A stretch of DNA of 64,000 bases from Paenibacillus sp. CAA11 (GTDB lineage: Bacteria; Bacillota; Bacilli; Paenibacillales; Paenibacillaceae), in NCBI RefSeq assembly GCF_003060825.1, contig NZ_CP028922.1, forward strand, positions 1,536,501 to 1,600,500. The letters run 5' to 3'. Below the pieces are notes generated by a model. It made no database searches, was not told where the DNA came from, and worked only from the letters and a program-made list of their open reading frames with translations. Positions within the stretch are counted from its first letter, which is position 1. Each line of letters starts with the position of its first letter. The position numbers and the translations under genes are program-made. Shown here piece after piece: positions 16,847 to 25,461 of the stretch.

Positions 16847-16874
16847 AGGCGTTCACTAACTGTGAACGCCTTTT
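16847..16874. terminator. Bidirectional terminator between the ABC cassette and the GntR gene
   Basis: A perfect 10-bp stem AGGCGTTCAC / GTGAACGCCT (16847-16856 with 16862-16871) with loop TAACT is followed by TTTT on the plus strand. It lies between converging genes and may serve both, though the minus-strand T tract is weak. Confidence 0.8.
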
Positions 16875-16890
16875 GTGCGTGTAGAGAACA

Positions 16891-17601
16891 TCAGACAATC
16901 AGCTCAAAACGATCTCCTAAGATGAGCTGTTTGGAACGGTGGATTTTTTGACCGTCCGGACTGCAAACCGTACTCTTGATACATAGTAGAGGATAGCCCT
17001 CCTCAATGTTTAAATACGTCGCCACATCAAAGGAAGCGTATTCCATTACAATATATTTTCTTGAAACGCCGAACGAAATTTTGTATTTACTTTTCAGAAT
17101 TTCATAGAGGGATTTATTGTTCAAATCTTCCTGCAGCAAATAGGAATAGGAAGAGGGAAAGCGTGAATACTCCACCGATATAGGGACGTTGTCGGCATAT
17201 CTGATTCTTTCGATATTGATGACTTTGTCTCCCGGCTTTAGATTTAAATGCTCTTGATCTGAAGCGGTGGCATCTGTAATCACGCATGTGATTACCTTTG
17301 CGCCAGGCACTTTGTTTTGTAATTTGCACGTATCGCTAAATCCGATGGTCTCCGCGACATTCTTCTTGATTTTCTCCTTTGAAATGAAGGTGCCTTTCCC
17401 CGGAATTCGGATCAAGTAGCCTTCAGTAGTCAGGGAATCAAGAGCAGCGCGCACCGTTACACGGCTCACCTGGTTGGATTCGCTTAATTCCAATTCGGTG
17501 GGGAGTTTGTCCCCCGGTTTGAGGCTTCCGTTATGGATGGATTCCAAAATTTTATCCTGCAGTTGTTTATATAATGGCGAAGATTCTGAATGATCGATCA
17601 T
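16891..17601 (-). CDS. frlR: GntR/HutC-family regulator, probable repressor of the frl operon
   Basis: The 236-residue protein has an N-terminal GntR winged helix (SPLYKQLQDKILESI, GDKLPTE, VSRVTVRAAL, GKGTFI) and a C-terminal UbiC-like ligand domain of the HutC subfamily, which senses small metabolites such as sugar phosphates. It is divergent from frlB across a 363-base region holding three related 12-14 bp repeats, one inside the frlB promoter spacer. By analogy with B. subtilis FrlR it probably represses the operon until an Amadori compound or its phosphate is present. GGAGG precedes the ATG. The name rests on context. Confidence 0.8.
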   Translation of the reverse strand: MIDHSESSPLYKQLQDKILESIHNGSLKPGDKLPTELELSESNQVSRVTVRAALDSLTTEGYLIRIPGKGTFISKEKIKKNVAETIGFSDTCKLQNKVPGAKVITCVITDATASDQEHLNLKPGDKVINIERIRYADNVPISVEYSRFPSSYSYLLQEDLNNKSLYEILKSKYKISFGVSRKYIVMEYASFDVATYLNIEEGYPLLCIKSTVCSPDGQKIHRSKQLILGDRFELIV

Positions 17602-17860
17602 AGGGTTATACCTCCAAATTTACTGTTGCTTCTTCAATCCATGTGCATGGACTATCCTCATTTTACAAAATTTACCCTAAAACATCTATCGTAAACATAA
17701 TAAATGTATTACTTTGTATTGAATATGTATCTATATATTATAACAATTTGTATCATTTGTGAACACTCTGCATAGCTGTGGCCCTAAGGTTTTTCCTAAA
17801 ACAGGGAGAAGTCATGGCATAAGATCCCCAAAAAAACTCAAAAAAATAATGAAAGCGCTA
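17602..17860. promoter_or_regulatory. Regulatory region between frlR and frlB, with repeat operators and a cre-like site
   Basis: The region is A+T-rich. ATGTATTACTTTGT occurs at 17704-17717 and exactly again at 17868-17881; a degenerate copy, TGTATCATTTGT, is at 17749-17760. A cre-like sequence, ATGAAAGCGCTAT, lies at 17849-17861 just upstream of the frlB -35 element and matches most of the catabolite-control consensus. The arrangement suggests repression by the GntR protein plus CcpA-mediated glucose repression. Confidence 0.55.
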
Positions 17861-17889
17861 TTGAATCATGTATTACTTTGTGTTATTCT
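17861..17889 (+). promoter_or_regulatory. Probable sigma-A promoter of the frl operon with operator in the spacer
   Basis: TTGAAT (17861-17866) and TATTCT (17884-17889) are separated by exactly 17 bases, four matches of six for each box. The second copy of the 14-bp repeat fills the spacer (17868-17881), the usual place for a repressor that blocks polymerase. It lies about 75 bases before the frlB start. Confidence 0.5.
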
Positions 17890-17964
17890 TGTGCTACAAC
17901 ATTCCAATACAAACACCGGTGTGGAATTCAAAACCAATGAATGTATCATACAAGGAGGCAAAAC

Positions 17965-18939
17965 ATGGAAATCAAAAATATTATTGAAGAGATTGTAGCG
18001 AATAAACAAGAGGCTGGCGGAATCAAGCAGGTCTATTATGCGGCTTGTGGCGGATCTTATGGTGCTTTTTACCCTGCAAAAACGTTTCTTGAAAAAGAGG
18101 CAAAGGACATCAAAGTAGGTCTTTATAACAGCAATGAGTTTGTGCACAATACTCCAAAGGCGTTTGGAGAAAATTCCATACTGGTTGTAGCTTCCCATAA
18201 AGGCAACACACCGGAGACGGTCAAGGCGGCTGAATTAGGTAAAAAGGCAGGCGTTCCGGTTATTGCTTTAACCTGGATTGAAGATTCTCCGATTACAGAG
18301 CATGCAGATTATGTAGTTAAGTACACCTTTGGAGAGGGCAAAGATATCGCTGGAGAAAAAACGATTAAAGCACTTATGACGGCAGTGGAGGCACTTCACC
18401 AGACCGAGGGATATGAACATTATGATCGGTTCCTGGACGGGGTAGCCAAGATTGATCAAATTGTTAAAAACGCTTGCAAACATGTCGAAAAACGAGCGCT
18501 GGTTTTTGCCAAAAATCATAAGGATGATTCTGTGATTTACACGATGGCAAGTGGTGCCGGTTACGGAGCAGCTTATATGGAGAGCATTTGTATTTTCATG
18601 GAGATGCAGTGGATTAACTCCTCCAGCATTCACTCCGGCGAATACTTCCATGGTCCTTTTGAGATTACGGATGCCGAAATTCCATTTGTTATTCAGGTCT
18701 CTGAAGGAAGTACCCGGCCTCTAGATGAGAGAGCTCTAAAGTTCCTTAACCGTTATGCAAAGAGGGTTGAAGTGTTAGATGCGAAGGATTTGGGGCTATC
18801 TACCATCGACAGCACTGTGGTGGATTACTTCAATCACTCCCTCTTCAACAATGTATACCCAGTGTTTAATCAAGCCTTGGCCGTTGAACGGGCGCATCCG
18901 CTTACAACCCGCAGATATATGTGGAAGGTTGAGTATTAA
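17965..18939 (+). CDS. frlB: FrlB, fructoselysine-6-phosphate deglycase (SIS domain)
   Basis: FrlB splits fructoselysine 6-phosphate into glucose 6-phosphate and lysine. The 324-residue protein has two SIS sugar-isomerase domains like GlmS: the first with AACGGSYGAFYPAKTFLE and VASHKGNTPETVKA, the second with YTMASGAGYGAAYMES and a HGPFEI segment. The length is close to that of E. coli FrlB. AAGGAGG lies 6 bases before the ATG. It is the first gene of frlB-frlD-dcu-frlC. Other SIS deglycases act on related Amadori sugars, so glucoselysine or other amine adducts are possible substrates. Confidence 0.88.
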   Translation: MEIKNIIEEIVANKQEAGGIKQVYYAACGGSYGAFYPAKTFLEKEAKDIKVGLYNSNEFVHNTPKAFGENSILVVASHKGNTPETVKAAELGKKAGVPVIALTWIEDSPITEHADYVVKYTFGEGKDIAGEKTIKALMTAVEALHQTEGYEHYDRFLDGVAKIDQIVKNACKHVEKRALVFAKNHKDDSVIYTMASGAGYGAAYMESICIFMEMQWINSSSIHSGEYFHGPFEITDAEIPFVIQVSEGSTRPLDERALKFLNRYAKRVEVLDAKDLGLSTIDSTVVDYFNHSLFNNVYPVFNQALAVERAHPLTTRRYMWKVEY

Positions 18940-18969
18940 TCTTAGGACTACCTTAGAGAGGATGTTCAT

Positions 18970-19839
18970 ATGAGCAAATATAAGGTAATCGGCATTGGCG
19001 ATAATGTAGTAGATAAATATGTCCACCAGGGTATGATGTACCCTGGTGGAAATGCCTTGAATTTCTGCGCTTATGCCAAGATGTGTGAGATGGAGGCCTC
19101 TTACCTAGGCAAGTTTGGTAATGACCAAGTAGCTGAATATATCCAGAAGGTGATGGACGATTTAGATATAGAACACAGCCGCTGCCGGATCTTTGACGGG
19201 GAGAACGGATACGCGCGAGTTACGCTGGAGAACGGGGACCGTGTTTTTCTCGGATCGAATAAAGGCGGTATTGCCAAAGAGAGGGCTTGGGATTTTACGG
19301 AAAGCGATCTGAACTATATTAAACAATTCTCCGTAATTCATACCAGCCTTAACAGCTATATTGAGAATGACCTGGCTACCTTAAAAACCTGCAATGTTCC
19401 TATATCCTATGACTTCTCCGTACGCTGGAATGATGAATATTTAAAGCAGGTGTGCCCTTATGTAGATATTGCCTTCCTTTCTTGCAGTCACTTAAGTGAA
19501 AGTGAAAGGAAGAGAGAAATGCTGAAGGCACAGAAGTGGGGCTCTAGGCTGGTGATTGGTACGGTGGGTGAAGAGGGATCATTTGCTCTTTACGCGGATG
19601 AATGGATTTACCAGCCGGCAGTAAGTACAGAAGCGGTGGATACGATGGGGGCAGGGGATTCCTATATCACCGCTTTTATAGTAGAGATGATTAGAAGCTC
19701 GGAAGACGGGAAAATTCTCTCCAGCAGCGATGAGGAAATGCTTCGCAAGGTGAAAGCAAGCATGAACAAGGGTGCTGAATTTGCAGCTAAAGTATGCCGG
19801 ATTAACGGGGCATTTGGCTACGGAACAACTATAGCTTGA
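18970..19839 (+). CDS. frlD: FrlD, fructoselysine 6-kinase (PfkB family)
   Basis: FrlD phosphorylates fructoselysine before FrlB acts. The 289-residue ribokinase-type protein has the N-terminal GIGDNVVDKY start, the PGGNALNFCAYAK sugar-binding segment and the catalytic DTMGAGDSYITAF anion-hole motif near residue 225. GAGAGGATG precedes the start. It lies 30 bases after frlB in the same operon. The order deglycase-kinase matches the substrate logic of frl loci. Exact sugar preference cannot be read from the sequence. Confidence 0.87.
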   Translation: MSKYKVIGIGDNVVDKYVHQGMMYPGGNALNFCAYAKMCEMEASYLGKFGNDQVAEYIQKVMDDLDIEHSRCRIFDGENGYARVTLENGDRVFLGSNKGGIAKERAWDFTESDLNYIKQFSVIHTSLNSYIENDLATLKTCNVPISYDFSVRWNDEYLKQVCPYVDIAFLSCSHLSESERKREMLKAQKWGSRLVIGTVGEEGSFALYADEWIYQPAVSTEAVDTMGAGDSYITAFIVEMIRSSEDGKILSSSDEEMLRKVKASMNKGAEFAAKVCRINGAFGYGTTIA

Positions 19840-19958
19840 TTTAGCTATCAAGCAGCAGCCTATTAACGGTCTATTGTAAGCGCATTCGGTAAAACTCTAT
19901 AAGGTCAGTGTTCATGTAGACAGGTGAAGCTTGTAAAATCATAAAAAGGGGATTTTTT

Positions 19959-21275
19959 ATGTTTTGGTTAGGGCTATTAATCATCTTTTTACTTATTTTC
20001 TTCGGCGCTAGAGTTGGTGATGTTTTTATGGGTTTGCTCGGTGGAGTGGGCGTGGCAATCTTTGTGTTTATCTTCCATGTCCAACCAGCGGCACCTCCGA
20101 TTGACGTTATGCTGATTATTTTGGCGGTTGTCCTAGCTGCTTCGGCACTGCAATCTTCAGGCGGTCTTAACTTTCTTGTTCTCATCGCAGAGAAGATGCT
20201 CAGAAAGTCGCCCAAGCAGCTAACCCTTATTGCTCCGGTCATATCCTGGTTGTTTACCTTCCTATCAGGAACAGGCCATGTAGTGTATAGTCTGCTCCCT
20301 ATAATAAATAAACTTGCTATTGATAATGGAATCAGGCCCGAAAGGCCTATTTCCAACAGTGTTATTGCTTCACAGCAAGCTGTGACCTGTTCGCCCGTCT
20401 CGGCGGCTACCGCAGCCATGATTGGATTTATGGCCCCCCTTGGAGTAAGCCTTGGCACGATCTTGGCCATTGCAATCCCTGCAACTCTGGTAGGCGTCGT
20501 TGTAAGTGCGGTGTGTACTATTCGGAAAGGAAAAGAATTGTCAGAGGATCCGGAATATTTGCGCCGGTTAGCGGAAGGGCTCATTGAGAAATCTGAAGAG
20601 GAGTCCGGGAAACAAGAAGCCCGAAAGGGAGCGAAGCCATCTGTCATTCTCTTTTTACTGAGCGTTTTAACCATCGTGATCTTGGGCATGTTTACAGAGC
20701 TGCGTCCGTCATGGGTGTCCGATGGAGTGACCACCATTCTGTCGATGCCGCATACGATTGAAATCATTATGTTGGTTTGCGCTACTTTAATTATATTGGT
20801 AGGCCGTCCGGCGATTGAGAGCATTCTTAACGGCCCGATCTTTAGAGCAGGGGCGCTTGCTATGGTGTGCGCCTTTGGATTAGCTTGGATGAGCAGCACC
20901 TTCATCAACGGGCAAACGGCTTTTATTCAAGATCATGTGGCTACTATTGTTAATAACCAACCATGGATGCTGGCCGTGATTATGTTCATTGTTGCCGCCT
21001 TAACTACGAGTCAAGGTGCCACAACATTAATTATGGTTCCTATTGCCATAGCGCTTGGCTTGCCTTCTTATATCATCATTGGAGCGTGGATGGCTGTCAA
21101 TGCCAACTTCTTCTTGCCGGTAGCGAGCCAGTGTCTGGCAGCTATATCCTTTGATACGGCTGGAACGACGAGGATCGGGAAATACGTGCTTAATCACAGC
21201 TTTATGATACCTGGGCTGATTAATATCGCCGTATCGGTAACTGTAGCCACCTTAATTGGAAGCGCTTTAATTTAA
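19959..21275 (+). CDS. Dcu-family (anaerobic C4-dicarboxylate type) transporter in the frl operon
   Basis: The 438-residue integral membrane protein closely resembles DcuA/DcuB carriers: GARVGDVFMGLLGGVG near the start, QSSGGLNFLVLIAEKMLRK, a TFLSGTGHVVYSLLPII membrane segment and ASQQAVTCSPVSAA. It has about ten to eleven hydrophobic segments. Dcu proteins normally exchange fumarate, succinate or aspartate. In frl loci this position is usually held by an amino-sugar permease (FrlA) or an ABC uptake system. No other transporter is in the operon, so it may import the Amadori compound or export a product. It lies 119 bases after frlD and 39 before frlC. Confidence 0.85.
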   Translation: MFWLGLLIIFLLIFFGARVGDVFMGLLGGVGVAIFVFIFHVQPAAPPIDVMLIILAVVLAASALQSSGGLNFLVLIAEKMLRKSPKQLTLIAPVISWLFTFLSGTGHVVYSLLPIINKLAIDNGIRPERPISNSVIASQQAVTCSPVSAATAAMIGFMAPLGVSLGTILAIAIPATLVGVVVSAVCTIRKGKELSEDPEYLRRLAEGLIEKSEEESGKQEARKGAKPSVILFLLSVLTIVILGMFTELRPSWVSDGVTTILSMPHTIEIIMLVCATLIILVGRPAIESILNGPIFRAGALAMVCAFGLAWMSSTFINGQTAFIQDHVATIVNNQPWMLAVIMFIVAALTTSQGATTLIMVPIAIALGLPSYIIIGAWMAVNANFFLPVASQCLAAISFDTAGTTRIGKYVLNHSFMIPGLINIAVSVTVATLIGSALI

Positions 21276-21314
21276 AGTGGTGCAGAAGGATTGTAAAGGA
21301 GGATTCCTGCCATT

Positions 21315-22145
21315 ATGATACAAATGTCACAAATTGCAGCTGCAAATTTCCATTATAAACGATATTCTTTGGATTACTTTTTGGATGCCGTAGCCAAGAT
21401 GGGGTTTCAAAATATTGAATTGTGGGCTTCAGGACCACATCTTCATCTGGATTATTTTTCGAGTCAGAAATTGAAGGATCTAAACCAAAAAATTAAACAA
21501 AGAGGCCTGAAGGTCATCTGCTTTACCCCCGAGCAGAGTGTCTACCCGGTAAGTATCAGCCATCCTGATCCGGAGTACCGGAAGAGAAGTGTTGAATTTT
21601 TCTGCCGACATATTGAAGCAGCTACAGTTCTGGAATGTGATCAAATGTTAGTGACAACAGGGGTCGCCTATTTGGATGTTCCGGATACGGAAGCATGGAA
21701 GTGGTGTAGAGAATCCTTAGGCGAAATCTGCAAAGTTGCGGAAAAAGAGGGAGTTTATCTGCCGATGGAGGCCTTTACCTTCTACTCTACGCAGATGTTC
21801 AACAGAGCCGAGCATATCGCCAAGATGATCGAAGAAGTTGGGAGTCCTTATTTGAAAGGGTTAGCGGATACGGATGTGATGGCAACCACCGGTAAGGACA
21901 CCATTCATGACTTTATTAGAGAGCTTGGAGACAACCTGACGTACGTTCATTTTGTTGACGGTAACCCTGGAGGACATCTTGTTCCCGGAGAAGGCAAATT
22001 AGCGATGACAGAAGCGCTTCAGGCGCTTAATGACATTGAGTATAAAGGGTATCTGGGTCTGGAGTTATTGGATAGAAGGTATTTCCTGAATCCCGATAAA
22101 GCGATGCGCGACTCCATGACATGGTTCGAACAACATTTGCAATAA
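21315..22145 (+). CDS. frlC: FrlC-like sugar epimerase (AP endonuclease 2 / TIM-barrel family)
   Basis: FrlC interconverts psicoselysine and fructoselysine at carbon 3, widening the range of Amadori products used. The 276-residue protein is a xylose-isomerase-like TIM barrel: GFQNIELWASGPH near the start, a FTPEQSVYP segment, metal ligands in PMEAF, LADTDVM, YVHFVDG and GLELLD. ATG at 21315 is chosen because AAAGGAGG lies 11 bases before it. It is the last gene of the frl operon. The family is broad, so the name rests on operon context and overall similarity to E. coli FrlC. Confidence 0.8.
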   Translation: MIQMSQIAAANFHYKRYSLDYFLDAVAKMGFQNIELWASGPHLHLDYFSSQKLKDLNQKIKQRGLKVICFTPEQSVYPVSISHPDPEYRKRSVEFFCRHIEAATVLECDQMLVTTGVAYLDVPDTEAWKWCRESLGEICKVAEKEGVYLPMEAFTFYSTQMFNRAEHIAKMIEEVGSPYLKGLADTDVMATTGKDTIHDFIRELGDNLTYVHFVDGNPGGHLVPGEGKLAMTEALQALNDIEYKGYLGLELLDRRYFLNPDKAMRDSMTWFEQHLQ

Positions 22146-22273
22146 GTTAATGAGATAAGCACCTAAACTGCATAAAATCTAAAATTTCTTTTTTACAAAA
22201 AGACGCTTGCCCTTTCCCTTTTTATATAGCTGCATATATTACAAATGTACTTTACGAAAAGGAGGAAGCGCAA

Positions 22274-22390
22274 ATGAGTGACACTGGATACAATGGTGGC
22301 GGTAGTGTAGCAGGTATCGGAACTTCTGCAGCAGCAATTCTCGTGCTGTTCATCCTGCTGGTAATCATCTCCAAGGCATTTGTATGGTAA
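22274..22390 (+). CDS. YjcZ-family sporulation miniprotein (38 aa)
   Basis: A 38-residue gene encodes a Gly/Ser-rich start (MSDTGYNGGGSVAGIG), one hydrophobic helix (AAAILVLFILLVII) and the tail SKAFVW. The core SxxAILVLxILLVII is shared with the miniprotein at 3624. AAAAGGAGGAAG lies 4-5 bases before the ATG, and a perfect terminator follows 12 bases after the stop. CATATATTA at 22233-22241 resembles a mother-cell -10 box. Members are expressed in sporulation in Bacillus; the molecular role is unknown. Confidence 0.87.
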   Translation: MSDTGYNGGGSVAGIGTSAAAILVLFILLVIISKAFVW

Positions 22391-22402
22391 GATAGTTTAG
22401 CA

Positions 22403-22442
22403 GACTCTGCCGGCTAGCCTTAGCCGGCAGAGTCATTTTTTT
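22403..22442 (+). terminator. Strong terminator after the second YjcZ miniprotein gene
   Basis: A perfect 14-bp stem (GACTCTGCCGGCTA with TAGCCGGCAGAGTC) around loop GCCT is followed by ATTTTTTT. Confidence 0.95.
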
Positions 22443-22705
22443 GTAGTTCAATATTTACCGGTTCAGCAGAATACTGAACTTAGAGCCGGGGGCTCTGAGT
22501 AAAATCACCGTGTTCATTTATATCATAGGACGTAAATATTTAAACACAAGCAGGGTCCATTACTTCTTGTCTATAAAGTGGTTCTCCCTATTTAGTCTCA
22601 CTCGTATACATAACTGTTTGCCTGTTTCCAGGTGACGAATCCGGGCGATGAGCCCTACCCTGGCATGAGTTTGGTATTCTTTGCAGCGGCAGTGACTTCT
22701 CCGAT
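22443..22705. other. Stretch with no gene seen
   Basis: About 260 bases between the miniprotein terminator and the end of the GT61 gene. No open frame with a domain, no clear promoter and no T-ended hairpin for the minus-strand GT61 gene were found. Confidence 0.4.
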
Positions 22706-22731
22706 TTCATTTCTTTAGTTCATTCTATATA
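22706..22731. repeat. 26-bp dispersed repeat, copy A
   Basis: TTCATTTCTTTAGTTC plus 10 further bases matches copy B at 27673-27698 in 25 of 26 positions. Copy A covers the last four codons and stop of the GT61 gene. A 19-base part is found inverted at 27606-27624 with one mismatch. Confidence 0.8.
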
Positions 22732-24081
22732 ACTGCTGACATTGGAAATGTCAAATAAAATCTCCTCCTTGGGTTCCCTTGCCCATAGCCGCTGCACGTA
22801 ATGCTCAAGCTCTGATCTTATAGGGTCTCTGTTCAGATAATGGCGAAAAAGTTCTGTAATCATTTCACAATTGGACAGCTTCACGATGTGCTCTAGTGTG
22901 AATCGACTCTGCGTGTTGGGGGAAGAGGAACCTTCCGCTTCCTGGACCTTTTCTATTCCCGCCATTTCTAGAATAACGCTGAGCTGGTCCAGGTCTACAA
23001 TGATGTCATCCTCGCCGTCCCATCCGTACGACAGACCCTTTCCGGATTGGGCAACGTAGTAGTAATATTCCAGCCCGAGATTATTGAAGATGGACCAGAA
23101 GTTTGTGGGGATAAAGGCAGGGGAGAAGATTTCAATCACTTTTGCAGGCTGCGAGCAGTATACCAAATTAGTCAGCCCTGCTCCGTGGGGAGCCAGGACA
23201 GCTTCGGCTGATGCAAAAAGCTGCATCTGCTCAAGCGCGGATAGCGATGTTGTGGTAAAGGGCTCGAATCCGTACTGTTTCAGAAAGGAAATGACCTCAA
23301 CTTCGTTAGCTATTCTGCGGTACAATGCATCGGCCCGGCTCAGATAAATTCGTTTTGCTCTTGGCCGCTTGGAATCGGAGGAAGGCTTCAGAAGATTAGA
23401 TCGAATGAATTGACAGGCCCAACTCGGGATGATTCCTGTATACGCGGCGAATGAGGGAACTATTAAACAGCCTGCCTGCACATGCGTATCCTGGTCACAA
23501 TCGACAATCTGATCCATGGGGATACCAAGTAGGCTTAATGTCTCTTGCTGAAAACCGGGTGCATCATTACGGTTGATCACATATTTATCTACGGATAAGC
23601 CCGAACGCCGAATCAACTCGATCCGGGCCAGCACTTCGAAGAGCCAGTGATAATAATGGCCGCTGTAAGGGCTTGTAAGGACAGCATAGGTTTCTGAGGT
23701 GCGGCGAAGGCGTCCGAACGAACTCTTTTTCGTTAAAGAGTGCTCTGTGGGCTGCTTATCGAGCTCTGGAGACAGCTCCCATATGATGTTTAAATCCGGT
23801 GTTACTACGGTCCCGTGGGCTCCTATAATTCGCCCATCAGGGATGCAGGCGACGAACTGTTCGGCCAGCTTATGATGGCTAAGGTGGCTGGTAAAGGACT
23901 CGGCAAGATTTGGGCCGATTCCCTTGGGAATGGACCTAACTGCAGGTTCTTCCCGTCCAAAGCAGATGTAGTGTTTGACGGCGTCGGCGGGATCCTTGTA
24001 GGTTTGACTCACCCACTCTTTGAAAGTAGGGATTACCCGTAACGGCAGGCGCTCCAGGTGGCTATTAGCGTTAGGGTCCAC
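22720..24081 (-). CDS. GT61-family glycosyltransferase with a DUF4214-like C-terminal tail
   Basis: The 453-residue protein has a GT61 (DUF563) core: TSPYSGHYYHWLFEVLARI, the conserved IYLSRADA strand and APHGAGLTN near residue 305, with a typical VIEIFSP strand afterwards. Residues about 395-450 (LFRHYLNRDPIRSELEHYV) resemble DUF4214, a small helical module found in secreted and sugar-linked proteins. No signal peptide or membrane helix was seen, so it acts in the cytoplasm on a glycan or glycoprotein. The start is GTG, with GGAAGG about 10 bases before it. It is divergent from the two GT4 genes. Confidence 0.82.
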   Translation of the reverse strand: MDPNANSHLERLPLRVIPTFKEWVSQTYKDPADAVKHYICFGREEPAVRSIPKGIGPNLAESFTSHLSHHKLAEQFVACIPDGRIIGAHGTVVTPDLNIIWELSPELDKQPTEHSLTKKSSFGRLRRTSETYAVLTSPYSGHYYHWLFEVLARIELIRRSGLSVDKYVINRNDAPGFQQETLSLLGIPMDQIVDCDQDTHVQAGCLIVPSFAAYTGIIPSWACQFIRSNLLKPSSDSKRPRAKRIYLSRADALYRRIANEVEVISFLKQYGFEPFTTTSLSALEQMQLFASAEAVLAPHGAGLTNLVYCSQPAKVIEIFSPAFIPTNFWSIFNNLGLEYYYYVAQSGKGLSYGWDGEDDIIVDLDQLSVILEMAGIEKVQEAEGSSSPNTQSRFTLEHIVKLSNCEMITELFRHYLNRDPIRSELEHYVQRLWAREPKEEILFDISNVSSYIE

Positions 24082-24258
24082 GTTTCATCTTCCTTCCCAG
24101 TGAAGTTTATTGCTCTTTCGTATCCTATTCCTCCGCGCAAGTTTAGCTTGGGTCTGTTCTCCTCTTAAATGTATGACCATCTACCCATACCACTTCGTAT
24201 GAAGCCGAATATCATGGTATTAACTTTTGCCAACATATCAGATTGTAGGTGTATAGCA

Positions 24259-25461
24259 TTGAAGATCCTTTTATCCTCGTTCTTTGCGCTTCCCCAGATA
24301 GGCGGCTTATATACTTATATGGAGCAGCTGAAGACAGGCCTGGAGGGCTATGGCCACTCGGTGGATATCTTCTGCCGCAAGCCAGAGACGAATGACTTTT
24401 ATGTCCTGGAAGAGCGTGGACCGCTGTTAAACCAGAACTATCTGCACCAGGTCATTGAGTCTCATTTAATTCGTTCCTATATTAACGAATGTCCGCAGAT
24501 GCCGCTCTGGATTCTAAATCAGGAGACAGAAAGATATAAATTTGAGGCGGCAGCTGCTCATCTTGATTTAAGCCAGTATGACGTAATTCATACGCAAGAT
24601 ATTTTGTCCACGTATTGTTTTTCAAGAGTGAAGCCAGAAGATATCCCTTTATTTGCAACCTTACATGCTTCGTTATCCCATGAATGGATGGAGCGAAATT
24701 ATTTCGCGAAGAATAATTCGATTTATCATCATTATGCTGTTCTGCTTGAGCATTTGGGAGCTGCCAGTGCTGACCGGACGATTGTTCCTTCCAAGTGGCT
24801 GAAGAATCTGTTTATTGAGCATTTCCATGTCCCTTCGGATAACATTACGGTAATCCCCAACGCAATAGATACGGGTTGGTTCCATGAACGATTGGGCGTT
24901 AGCAAGGACATTCATCGGCCGAAGAAAAAAATGGTCTTTACCTGTACCTCCAGGCTGACTGTAGAGAAGGGAATACCGTGTCTGCTGGAGGCTTGCGCCA
25001 AGCTGAAGCAGAAGCGAAAGGACTGGGTGCTGTGGCTGGTGGGTGACGGCCCGCTTAGATCAGATTTGGAGAAGCAGGCCAGGGAGCTGGGAATCCAACA
25101 TCATATCAAGTTTTGGGGTTACAGAAATGATATTCCCGATATTTTGAGAAATACTGATATATTCTTGTTCGGCAGCCTGATTGAAACATTCTGCTACTCC
25201 ATACTTGAGGCGCAGCTCGCTGGAGTGCCTGTCATTGCTCCTGAAACCGGAGGGATCTCTGAGCTGGTTACGCATGAAGTTACAGGATTATTCTATCCTG
25301 TAGGCAGCAGTGAAGGTTTATACGAGAATATACTACGCCTGCTTGCGGATCATGAGCTCAGAAAGAAGATGGTAAGGAACGCCAGACACCGAGCACTTAC
25401 CAAATTCTCAGCCTCTGTTCAAACGAAAAGGATTATTGAACTGTACACCCTGTATCTCTGA
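24259..25461 (+). CDS. GT4-family glycosyltransferase (first of a tandem pair)
   Basis: The protein of about 400 residues has a GT-B fold: LKILLSSFFALPQIGGLYTYMEQL at the N-terminus (GG nucleotide-binding loop), CTSRLTVEKGIPCLLEA, WLVGDGPLRSDLEK, and the acceptor/donor motif EAQLAGVPVIAPETGGISE with the E-x7-E pattern. TTG at 24259 is preferred because it starts exactly at the GT4 core and has TAGGTG before it; ATG at 24169 is in frame but adds 30 unconserved residues without a ribosome site. The stop overlaps the next GT4 gene (TGATG), and the pair share several segments such as DVIHTQD and DVIHAQD, pointing to tandem duplication. Confidence 0.87.
   Translation: MKILLSSFFALPQIGGLYTYMEQLKTGLEGYGHSVDIFCRKPETNDFYVLEERGPLLNQNYLHQVIESHLIRSYINECPQMPLWILNQETERYKFEAAAAHLDLSQYDVIHTQDILSTYCFSRVKPEDIPLFATLHASLSHEWMERNYFAKNNSIYHHYAVLLEHLGAASADRTIVPSKWLKNLFIEHFHVPSDNITVIPNAIDTGWFHERLGVSKDIHRPKKKMVFTCTSRLTVEKGIPCLLEACAKLKQKRKDWVLWLVGDGPLRSDLEKQARELGIQHHIKFWGYRNDIPDILRNTDIFLFGSLIETFCYSILEAQLAGVPVIAPETGGISELVTHEVTGLFYPVGSSEGLYENILRLLADHELRKKMVRNARHRALTKFSASVQTKRIIELYTLYL

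Noticed and set aside
24169..24258. Longer N-terminus of the first GT4 protein (ATG at 24169)
   Set aside because: No ribosome site there and the extra 30 residues are not part of the GT4 fold; TTG at 24259 fits better.
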